Shown here piece by piece: positions 1 through 6,576 of a stretch of 7,572 bases of DNA; within the stretch, counting starts at the first letter, position 1, and each line of letters begins with the position of its first letter. The position numbers were made by a program, and so were the translations under genes. The stretch comes from Anaerolineae bacterium (GTDB taxonomy: Bacteria > Chloroflexota > Anaerolineae > B4-G1): the NCBI GenBank assembly GCA_016783285.1, contig JADHWW010000195.1, positions 1 to 7,572 of the forward strand, read 5' to 3'. The notes under the pieces are model-generated. The model did not search any database and was not told the origin of the DNA. It was given only the letters and a program-made list of their open reading frames with translations.

Positions 1-388
1 ACACTACGGCCCATCCCGCGTCGTAGGTCCAGTCGAGCCAGTTGGCCGCCACGATAGCGCCAATTACATCGTCACTCGGCGCAGGCAAGTCGAACCGCTG
101 TAGTCCCAACAGCCGCCCGACGACCGCATCGTGGCCCCATAGGAGCACGGCGAAGGGCACGCCGATGTAGTACAACAGCCGGAGGAATTGAAGCAGATAT
201 GGGGAAAAACGCCAGGCGTTCGGCCGAGGCCTCAGCCCGAGGGCGATCAGGCGAGTGACGAACTCACCTACCGCGCCAGAGTGGGGTTGACGGAAAAACC
301 AGGCCAGGTTCGCCCAGAGGACGGCCAGGAGTAGTGAGCCACCCAGCCACAGCCAGCCTTCGCTCCACGCCATAGTCATCTCGGGCAC
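1..388 (-). CDS. Hypothetical membrane protein, 3' end outside window
   Basis: An open frame runs leftward off the window edge, giving about 129 residues with no stop. I chose the GTG at 388 as start (MPEMTMAWSEGW...) because a GGGAG ribosome binding site lies 8 bases before it; the in-frame ATG at 379 is the alternative, while the ATG at 390 is in a frame that stops after four codons. Residues about 12-34 form a clear first membrane helix (WLWLGGSLLLAVLWANLAWFF). A second hydrophobic stretch lies near residues 70-84 (LYYIGVPFAVLLWG), and a third weaker one may begin near residue 108. The segment between the first two is basic and aromatic, as in a cytoplasmic loop. It begins only 4 bases after the kinase-fragment stop, so the two were probably one operon. 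I do not recognise the family. A polytopic inner-membrane protein is the safest reading. Confidence 0.6.
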   Translation of the reverse strand, partial: MPEMTMAWSEGWLWLGGSLLLAVLWANLAWFFRQPHSGAVGEFVTRLIALGLRPRPNAWRFSPYLLQFLRLLYYIGVPFAVLLWGHDAVVGRLLGLQRFDLPAPSDDVIGAIVAANWLDWTYDAGWAVV

Positions 389-392
389 ATGC

Positions 393-764
393 CTATCTCC
401 CTGGCAGAGGGGCAGTCAGTGTGATCCGTGTGCCTTCGCCTGGCGCAGAGACAATTGTCAATTTGCCGCTGACCAACTCGGCCCGCTCGTACATGTTGAT
501 CATGCCCAAACTTCCGCGCTCGTCGTAGCGCGTCTGCACCGCATCCACGTTGAACCCCTGGCCATCGTCCTCCACCTCGGCGACGAAGGTGTTGTCCCGA
601 CGCAGGTCATTGTGACCAAAGAGCATCACCATGCTCACGTGGACCGTGGTTGATGAGAATCTCTGTGAAATGACGAGGGCCACGCTTACCAGGAGTAACC
701 ATCGCAGGCTGCTGATTAGCCAGTCTACCTGGAGACGTTCCTTGGTACTCTCAGGCGCAGGCAT
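393..764 (-). pseudogene. Internally deleted LuxR/NarL-type sensor histidine kinase
   Basis: The 123-residue frame joins the two ends of a sensor kinase. Residues 1-34 are a normal kinase N-terminus: a charged start, then a membrane helix (WLISSLRWLLLVSVALVIS). From about residue 35 it is a HATPase_c C-terminus. RFSSTTVHV resembles the end of the N box (in relatives roughly RHSGATTVHV), followed by the G1 box EDDGQGF (65-71) and the G2 region GSLGMINMYERAELVSGKL (84-102), and it ends with GEGTRITLTAPL. The rest of the sensor, the HisKA_3 dimerisation helix with its phosphorylated His, and the catalytic Asn of the N box are absent, so it cannot autophosphorylate as a normal kinase. Intact NarL-family kinases are usually 350-600 residues. 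The ATG at 764 has GGAAAG seven bases upstream. No frameshift is needed, so the loss was an in-frame deletion. A translated dominant fragment is possible but less likely. Confidence 0.7.
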
Positions 765-857
765 AGTGTCTTTCCATTGCGTATGCTAAACAGGCCGCGG
801 GCATCAAGCGGAGGGGATAGTCCCCTTCCAGATGGCCGTGGCCTGTAGTCATGACAG
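765..857. other. Short spacer between tRNA and kinase fragment
   Basis: This 93-base spacer holds the kinase fragment's ribosome binding site and a small inverted repeat, AGGGG-ACTAT-CCCCT read on the minus strand (about 813-827). That repeat lies 31 bases past the tRNA 3' end and has no T run. It could help end tRNA transcription, but this is weak. I see no gene here. Confidence 0.3.
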
Positions 858-931
858 TGGGCGCGAAGGGACTCGAACCCCTGACCTCTACAATGTGAGT
901 GTAGCGCTCTGACCAACTGAGCTACGCGCCC
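858..931 (-). tRNA. tRNA-Val (anticodon CAC)
   Basis: The minus strand folds into a full cloverleaf. The acceptor stem is GGGCGCG/CGCGCCC with discriminator A, the D stem is GCTC/GAGC, and the anticodon stem is CTACA/TGTAG around loop CTCACAT, which puts CAC at positions 34-36. The T arm is AGGGG-TTCGAAC-CCCTT with one G-U pair. Anticodon CAC reads GUG, so this is a valine tRNA. The 3' CCA is not encoded and must be added by tRNA nucleotidyltransferase. It stands alone, without neighbouring tRNA genes. Confidence 0.96.
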
Positions 932-942
932 AAGTCGAGGGA

Positions 943-970
943 ATTATAGCACTGACCGCTCAAACTGCAA
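943..970 (-). promoter_or_regulatory. Extended -10 promoter for tRNA-Val
   Basis: On the minus strand TGC-TATAAT (-10 hexamer at 948-943) is a perfect -10 with an extended TGn element. It sits so that transcription would start about 5 bases before the mature tRNA. The -35 candidate TTGCAG (970-965, 16-bp spacer) is poor, which fits an extended -10 promoter. It lies back to back with the promoter at 974-1002. Confidence 0.65.
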
Positions 971-973
971 GTC

Positions 974-1002
974 TTGACAGTTGTCCACCTTTGTGGTATC
1001 AT
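974..1002 (+). promoter_or_regulatory. Sigma-A promoter of the SAM synthetase unit
   Basis: TTGACA (974-979), a 17-bp spacer and TATCAT (997-1002) give a near-consensus promoter. Transcription should begin near 1009, about 22 bases before the first strand of the riboswitch P1 helix, as expected for a leader that starts with an aptamer. Confidence 0.85.
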
Positions 1003-1030
1003 CGCCCGTAAACTGAATACCCCGGCGACG

Positions 1031-1143
<113 letters not shown>

Positions 1144-1160
1144 GTGGTCACGCCAGTCGT

Positions 1161-1191
1161 GCCCCTCCTGTCATCCAGGAGGGGCTTTTTT
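1161..1191 (+). terminator. Riboswitch-controlled intrinsic terminator
   Basis: GCCCCTCCTG (1161-1170) and CAGGAGGGGC (1176-1185) form a perfect 10-bp stem with loop TCATC, followed by six T residues. The competing antiterminator can be read directly: GATGA (1136-1140) from the 3' strand of P1 pairs with TCATC (1171-1175), and GAGG (1141-1144) pairs with CCTC (1164-1167), leaving CTG bulged. With SAM, P1 holds those bases and the terminator forms. Confidence 0.95.
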
Positions 1192-1249
1192 GTCAGCGCC
1201 AGCCCTGGCCGGGGGGAGATTGCAAGAGACAAAAATTAGGAGGCATAAG

Positions 1250-2437
1250 ATGACAAAGCGTAACATTATGGTAGTTGAGGCCACCGGCCAGTTCATCGAG
1301 GACGTTCCGGTTGAGATCGTCGAGCGCAAGGGCATCGGGCATCCCGATAGCCTGTGCGACGGCATCGCCGAGCGTATCTCGGTCGAGTACACCCGCTGGT
1401 GTCAGGAGAACCTGGGTACACTCTTGCACCACAACTTTGACAAGGTGCAATTGGTGGCCGGAGAGGTAAAAGTCGGCTACGGCGGCGGTTATGTGCTCAA
1501 GCCCATCCACGTCCAGATCGCAGGGCGTGGCACCCCTGCTTTCCAGGGCCACAAGGTGCCGATGGACGATATCGCCATCCAGGCCGCCAAGCAACACGTG
1601 CGTGAGACCATGCGCTACCTGGACCCCGACAGACACATGGTGATTGATAGTTACGCCGGTCGGGGGGCTGAGGAACTGCAGTACGTGGTAGACCACGTGA
1701 CGGCCAACGATACCAGTTTCGGCGTGAGCCACTGGCCCCGCTCCGGGCTGGAGTATGCCGTTTACGAGACTGCTCAATACATCAACCACAGGCTGATTGA
1801 CGAGTTCCCGCTGGGAGAGGACGTCAAGGTGATGGGCCTGCGCCGCAACAGCGAACTGACGCTGACGGTGGCATTACCCTTCATCGCCACGCGCATCGGA
1901 GACGCGACCGAGTACCTGGAGGTCAAACGGGCGGCTGAGGCGGCTATTCAGGAATATGCGTCTAAACTCGACCACCGGAAGGTGACGGTGATGGTCAACA
2001 CGGCTGACAACGTCGCCAACGGTGCGGTCTACCTGACGCTGACCGGCACCTCGGCCGAGATGGGCGACGATGGGGCAGTCGGCCGGGGCAACCGGGTCAA
2101 CGGCGTCATCGCGCCTTTCCGCTCGGCCAGTCTGGAGGCAGCCTGCGGCAAGAACCCCATCTCCCACGTGGGCAAGGTCTACAACGTGCTGGCGCTACTA
2201 GCGGCGCAGGACATCGTCAGGCGAGTGTCCACTGTCCGGGAGGCCACTGTTTACATCCTTTCGCAGATCGGCGCGCCGCTGGATCAGCCGCTGGTGGCCA
2301 CCGCGCTGGTGCGCCCGACCAATGGGCCACTCACCCCCAGCATCCAGGCTGATGTGGAAGGCGTGCTCGACGAGCACTTGGCGCAGGTCAATTCTATCCG
2401 CGCCCGCATCCTCAACCGGGAGTTGACGCTGTTTTAG
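1250..2437 (+). CDS. mat: Methionine adenosyltransferase, archaeal type (PF01941)
   Basis: The enzyme makes S-adenosylmethionine from methionine and ATP in the cytoplasm. The 395-residue product matches the archaeal AdoMet synthetase family (about 400 residues), not bacterial MetK. Visible landmarks are EIVERKGIGHPDSLCDGIAE (22-41), GEVKVGYGGG (71-80) and the long conserved block from GTSAEMGDDGAVGRGNRVNG (266-285) through PFRSASLEAACGKNPISH to VGKVYN (312). The frame is open back to an ATG at 1121, but that lies inside the riboswitch and upstream of the terminator. ATG 1250 follows AGGAGG at the right distance and begins MTKRNIMVVEATGQ, the family's usual N-terminus. The gene is alone behind the SAM-I riboswitch. 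An archaeal-type enzyme under a bacterial riboswitch suggests old replacement of metK, which is inference. Confidence 0.96.
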   Translation: MTKRNIMVVEATGQFIEDVPVEIVERKGIGHPDSLCDGIAERISVEYTRWCQENLGTLLHHNFDKVQLVAGEVKVGYGGGYVLKPIHVQIAGRGTPAFQGHKVPMDDIAIQAAKQHVRETMRYLDPDRHMVIDSYAGRGAEELQYVVDHVTANDTSFGVSHWPRSGLEYAVYETAQYINHRLIDEFPLGEDVKVMGLRRNSELTLTVALPFIATRIGDATEYLEVKRAAEAAIQEYASKLDHRKVTVMVNTADNVANGAVYLTLTGTSAEMGDDGAVGRGNRVNGVIAPFRSASLEAACGKNPISHVGKVYNVLALLAAQDIVRRVSTVREATVYILSQIGAPLDQPLVATALVRPTNGPLTPSIQADVEGVLDEHLAQVNSIRARILNRELTLF

Positions 2438-2610
2438 CGGCCCTTGCCGCGTGGGAGTTCCTACGAGAATGGTTGTGGCAGCGGGTCGGCTTTGTCAGCC
2501 GGCCCGCTGTGTCGTCTCGTTTCGCGCTTAAAACCGAACATCCAACCGATTTTAGCCACACCTGTCTCAACAAAACTTTAACTGTTTCGCTTTTAGACCA
2601 GCGCGGCACT
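2438..2610. other. Post-mat spacer with a GC-rich hairpin
   Basis: The spacer contains a strong hairpin at 2479-2509: CAGCGGGTCGGCT and AGCCGGCCCGCTG form 13 pairs (one G-U) around TTGTC. No T run follows, so it is not a classic intrinsic terminator, but its place 41 bases after the mat stop suggests mRNA 3'-end formation or protection. The remainder shows no gene. Confidence 0.55.
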
Positions 2611-2639
2611 TTGACATCTGGCCCTTTTTGTTGTATACT
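2611..2639 (+). promoter_or_regulatory. Consensus sigma-A promoter for the leader/pyrophosphohydrolase unit
   Basis: TTGACA (2611-2616), a 17-bp spacer and TATACT (2634-2639) form a strong promoter. The start point would be near 2646, giving a 5' leader of about 177 nt before the ATG at 2823. A leader that long, with a terminator inside it, implies regulation. Confidence 0.87.
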
Positions 2640-2668
2640 GCCCCCCAGTTCAGAGACGAGACCCAAGG

Positions 2669-2740
2669 ATGTGTGCCGTGTTCATTATGTGCTTTCTCAC
2701 CCCGCCCGCCCCTACGCAGCCAGACCCCCGGTCTGGGTAG
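2669..2740 (+). CDS. Possible 23-residue leader peptide
   Basis: An ATG at 2669, about 23 bases into the predicted transcript, opens 23 codons (MCAVFIMCFLTPPAPTQPDP, then RSG) and stops at TAG 2738-2740, exactly inside the 3' strand of hairpin A. A ribosome finishing this frame would melt hairpin A and could change terminator formation. The run of Pro codons could slow ribosomes. Against it, the only purine-rich sequence upstream (AAGG) abuts the ATG with no room for a normal ribosome binding site. It may be chance. Confidence 0.25.
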   Translation: MCAVFIMCFLTPPAPTQPDPRSG

Positions 2741-2773
2741 GTGCGTTGGGGACGCACACTCGAAACGTAAGCC

Positions 2774-2808
2774 AGCCAGCCCTCCAGACCACGCGGGGGC
2801 TGGCTTTT
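2774..2808 (+). terminator. Intrinsic terminator upstream of the pyrophosphohydrolase
   Basis: AGCCAGCCC (2774-2782) and GGGCTGGCT (2797-2805) form 9 pairs around a 14-base loop containing CCAGACC. The 3' arm runs into TTTT (2805-2808). The preceding AGCC triplication (2770-2781) allows the 5' arm to slip by four bases. It ends 14 bases before the ATG, so it must be bypassed for the gene to be expressed. Confidence 0.8.
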
Positions 2809-2822
2809 GTGTAAGGATACTG

Positions 2823-3131
2823 ATGACCATCCAGGAACTCACCGACGAGATGAATCGTTTCGTGGAAACGATGGGCTGGTACGACGAGGATTCACCGTGG
2901 CCGCAGACGCCGCGCAACATCGCCATATCACTCTCGCTGGAGGCAGCCGAGGTGCTGGAGCATTTCCAGTGGGGCGAGCGGGCCGACAAAGACGCGCTGG
3001 CGGGAGAACTGGCCGACGTGGCGCTCTACCTGCTGCAACTGGCCTACCTGACCGGCGTAGACCTGGAGCAGGCGATACTCGACAAACTGGAGATCAATTA
3101 CAAGCGGGAGTGGCCTGGGGGGGACGGCTAA
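2823..3131 (+). CDS. MazG-like nucleotide pyrophosphohydrolase
   Basis: This 102-residue protein belongs to the all-alpha NTP pyrophosphatase superfamily, in the small dCTPase/RS21-C6-like branch. Such enzymes split nucleoside triphosphates to monophosphate and pyrophosphate with Mg2+, cleaning non-canonical or surplus nucleotides from the pool. The metal-binding pattern is complete: SLEAAEVLEHFQW carries E40 and E43, and ELADVALYL carries E62 and D65. WPQTPRNIAISLSLEAAE is characteristic of the branch. The length is normal for single-domain members, which act as oligomers. The start at ATG 2823 has AAGG six bases upstream; the frame is open further back, but that part lies in the structured leader and terminator. 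The exact substrate cannot be told from sequence. It is the only gene of its unit and converges on the vapC-like gene. Confidence 0.9.
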   Translation: MTIQELTDEMNRFVETMGWYDEDSPWPQTPRNIAISLSLEAAEVLEHFQWGERADKDALAGELADVALYLLQLAYLTGVDLEQAILDKLEINYKREWPGGDG

Positions 3132-3168
3132 CGTCAGTGGATAGACGATGCCATGTGGTCTAGTGGAA

Positions 3169-3570
3169 TTATGAGATGCGGCGGTAAGGTACGCGCCCGT
3201 CCAGGTTGGGAATGACCTTATAATGCTTGATGTTGAACGTGTACAAGGGTTTGCCCAGTCGTACAGCCGATGCAGCAATGAGGCAATCCATAATGCCTAC
3301 GCCGTGGCTCAGATGATAGGATTTAAGCCACTTCAGGGCACGTTCCGAGTCATCTCCTTCCAGAACAATGAGAGGATAGCGGTCAAGTTGCTTGACCAGT
3401 GTGTCCTGTTCCCGACGGTTGCGGGCTCCTTGCAGGATTTCCATCAGTACGAGCACAGAAATACCTATCACCTGCTGGCCCAAACCTGCGAGCCATACGG
3501 CTGCCTCAACCTTGCCACGCAGGATTTCTATGAGGACGTCGGTGTCCAGTAACAAGTCAGGCTCAGTCAT
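3169..3570 (-). CDS. vapC: VapC-type PIN-domain toxin
   Basis: This 133-residue PIN-domain ribonuclease is typical of VapC toxins, which cut specific RNAs (often tRNA or rRNA sites) when freed from their antitoxin. The acidic metal site is visible: D9 in LLLDTDVLIEIL, E44 in VLMEILQGAR and D95 in GIMDCLIAASAVRLG; N113 in TFNIKHY holds the fourth position, as in many VapCs. No active-site residue is obviously lost, so it is probably functional. Its ATG overlaps the upstream antitoxin stop by 8 bases (ATGACTGA), a usual translational coupling for these pairs. The target RNA is unknown. Confidence 0.92.
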   Translation of the reverse strand: MTEPDLLLDTDVLIEILRGKVEAAVWLAGLGQQVIGISVLVLMEILQGARNRREQDTLVKQLDRYPLIVLEGDDSERALKWLKSYHLSHGVGIMDCLIAASAVRLGKPLYTFNIKHYKVIPNLDGRVPYRRIS

Positions 3571-3820
3571 TGTCCCGCCGCTCGGCCTGAACGCGCAGTT
3601 GCCGTGCGTAGGCCAGGCTGTCGTCTATGTCGTTGCGTCTGGCCCACAGACCAAAAAGGGGCGAACTGACCATCTCGGTGGCTGTCCCCGCTGGTCTCTT
3701 CCGATCCAGCCCAATGATGATAATCACCTGTGCTGGCCCAACCGGTATGTTTTGCGGCACCGGAATGAGCAGTCTGTGATCAGGAGGGACGTCAACTTGC
3801 ATACTAATTGTTCTAGTCAT
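3563..3820 (-). CDS. VapB-like antitoxin
   Basis: This 85-residue protein is encoded directly before the PIN toxin and overlaps it by 8 bases, which defines it as the cognate antitoxin. The N-terminal part (MTRTISMQVDVPPDHRLLIP, then VPQNIPVG and VIIIIGLD) is a short beta-rich segment, possibly the DNA-binding and dimerising half. The C-terminal part (SSPLFGLWARRNDIDDSL, then AYARQLRVQAERR) is the amphipathic helix expected to plug the toxin's active site. The frame is open 40 codons further upstream, but ATG 3820 has AGGAG seven bases before it and lies 32 bases past the -10. The exact antitoxin family is not certain from sequence alone. Confidence 0.85.
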   Translation of the reverse strand: MTRTISMQVDVPPDHRLLIPVPQNIPVGPAQVIIIIGLDRKRPAGTATEMVSSPLFGLWARRNDIDDSLAYARQLRVQAERRDND

Positions 3821-3851
3821 GTGAGTTCTCCTTGGCGTTGCTCGCGCATTC

Positions 3852-3880
3852 ATTGTAGCACAGTCGGTGAGGATTGCCAA
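3852..3880 (-). promoter_or_regulatory. Promoter of the toxin-antitoxin pair
   Basis: On the minus strand TTGGCA (3880-3875), a 17-bp spacer and TACAAT (3857-3852) make a good sigma-A promoter pointing to the antitoxin. By analogy with other vapBC loci the complex may bind here to repress itself. I see no convincing palindrome to call an operator. Confidence 0.75.
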
Positions 3881-3899
3881 GTTTCCAGAGAGCCGCCCA

Positions 3900-4520
3900 A
3901 TGAAAATCCTCGCCATCAGTGACCAGGTGGTCAAAGGCATCTACAGTTCACACATCCGCCAGCGATTTGGCGATGTGGATATGGTGCTTTCGTGCGGCGA
4001 CTTGCCCTATTCCTACCTGGAGTACATCGTGACGTTGTTGGGTGTGCCCTGTTTTTTCGTGCACGGCAACCACGACCATCCCGAGTACACAGCCGATGGA
4101 CGCACGCTCGTCGGGCCAGGCGGTTGGACTAATCTCGATGGACGGACTGTAGAAGACAAGGGCGTACTCCTGGCCGGGCTGGAGGGTTCGATGCGCTACA
4201 AACCCAGGGCGCCCTTCCAATACACAGAGAGCGAGATGGCCTACAAAGTCTGGCGTTTGGCGCCGGCCCTGCTGATGAACCGTCTGTTCCACGGGCGCTA
4301 CCTGGACATTCTCATCGCACATTCGCCACCCTTCGGCATCCACGACGGTGAGGACCTGCCTCATCGAGGTTTCAAGACGTTGCTTTGGTTCATGGCTCGT
4401 TTCCGGCCTCGCTACCTGCTCCACGGTCACAAACACGTCTACGGGCCGGAAACCTGGCGGACACGCTACCTGGACACTGAGGTCGTCAACGTCTACCCTT
4501 TGCGTGTAATCGAGTGGTAA
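3900..4520 (+). CDS. Calcineurin-like metallophosphoesterase
   Basis: This 206-residue protein is in the calcineurin-like metallophosphoesterase superfamily, metal-dependent enzymes that hydrolyse phosphate mono- or diesters. Its motifs in order are ISD (D8), SCGDLPYSYLEY (D34), HGNHDHPEY (N57, H58), IAHSPPFGIHDGED (H141) and LLHGHKHVYGPE (H175, H177, H179). The first motif reads D-Q-V where the classic form is D-x-H, so one metal ligand is replaced or absent. All other ligands are present, and I believe this variant recurs in a bacterial subfamily. ATG 3900 begins MKILAISDQ, the normal N-terminus; a GTG 33 bases upstream is in frame but unlikely. Its ribosome binding site is weak and no clear promoter is visible. 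The substrate is unknown. The N-terminus lies beside the divergently transcribed toxin-antitoxin promoter. Confidence 0.9.
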   Translation: MKILAISDQVVKGIYSSHIRQRFGDVDMVLSCGDLPYSYLEYIVTLLGVPCFFVHGNHDHPEYTADGRTLVGPGGWTNLDGRTVEDKGVLLAGLEGSMRYKPRAPFQYTESEMAYKVWRLAPALLMNRLFHGRYLDILIAHSPPFGIHDGEDLPHRGFKTLLWFMARFRPRYLLHGHKHVYGPETWRTRYLDTEVVNVYPLRVIEW

Positions 4521-4527
4521 TGCATAA

Positions 4528-6380
<1,853 letters not shown>

Positions 6381-6397
6381 TGGGTCACTTGTCATGA

Positions 6398-6426
6398 TTA
6401 CCATTCCGAGCAGAATTGTGTATAAT
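6398..6426 (+). promoter_or_regulatory. Upstream promoter of the secreted-protein gene
   Basis: TTACCA (6398-6403), a 17-bp spacer and a perfect TATAAT (6421-6426) form the first of two promoters. Its start site would fall at about 6433, at the head of the first 37-bp repeat. Confidence 0.65.
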
Positions 6427-6430
6427 GACG

Positions 6431-6467
6431 GGTACAGTATGGCCTCTAACAAAAGTAACGCTGTAGT
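6431..6467 (+). repeat. 37-bp direct repeat, copy 1
   Basis: This copy begins GGTACAGTATGGCCTC and ends GTAACGCTGTAGT, identical over 37 bases to the copy at 6504-6540. TACAG and CTGTA near its ends are inverted repeats of each other. It also reads as a 10-codon frame (6439-6471, MASNKSNAVV, stop TGA). Confidence 0.95.
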
Positions 6468-6496
6468 TTGACATCCTAGAGAGATTGTGTTATAAT
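6468..6496 (+). promoter_or_regulatory. Perfect-consensus promoter of the secreted-protein gene
   Basis: TTGACA (6468-6473), exactly 17 bp, then TATAAT (6491-6496) match the sigma-A consensus at every position. Transcription would start near 6503, leaving a 5' UTR of about 74 bases that includes the second 37-bp repeat. It should be a very strong promoter unless repressed. Confidence 0.92.
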
Positions 6497-6503
6497 CTAA
6501 GTA

Positions 6504-6540
6504 GGTACAGTATGGCCTCTAACAAAAGTAACGCTGTAGT
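6504..6540 (+). repeat. 37-bp direct repeat, copy 2
   Basis: This copy is identical to 6431-6467 and lies 73 bp downstream of it. Here the ends extend to GGTAC (6504-6508) and GTACC (6539-6543), a longer inverted repeat. It lies between the consensus promoter and the AAGGAGG ribosome binding site, so it becomes the 5' UTR of the next gene's mRNA. Confidence 0.95.
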
Positions 6541-6576
6541 ACCAATAACCACATTCAACCAAGGAGGTTACGTACA

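Larger units (their letters stand above)
2646..2822 (+). ncRNA. Unassigned structured leader, candidate attenuator or riboswitch
   Basis: The transcript from 2646 can form three consecutive hairpins before the gene. Hairpin A pairs CCTAC (2711-2715) with GTAGG (2737-2741) and CCAGACC (2720-2726) with GGTCTGG (2730-2736) around loop CCC, with a four-base GCAG bulge. Hairpin B pairs GTGCGT (2741-2746) with ACGCAC (2752-2757) around TGGGG. The third is an intrinsic terminator at 2774-2808. The terminator loop carries an exact second copy of CCAGACC (2784-2790), so GGTCTGG can pair with either copy; AGACC occurs a third time at 2659-2663. Competing pairings like this are what one expects of a transcription attenuator. 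I could not match it to a riboswitch class I know. A separate small RNA ending at the terminator is the main alternative. Confidence 0.6.

Noticed and set aside
1193..1789. A 198-codon minus-strand frame opposite the SAM synthetase
   Set aside because: It crosses the riboswitch terminator and the conserved core of the real gene on the other strand; it is a shadow frame.
2479..2509. Intrinsic terminator of the SAM synthetase gene
   Set aside because: The 13-bp stem is strong but is followed by a mixed sequence, not a T run, so it is listed only as a hairpin in the spacer.
2628..2822. N-terminal extension of the MazG-like protein
   Set aside because: The added residues come from the promoter edge, structured leader and terminator; the conserved protein begins at ATG 2823.
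6431..6540. CRISPR array
   Set aside because: Only two copies, the spacing contains a perfect promoter, and no cas genes are nearby.
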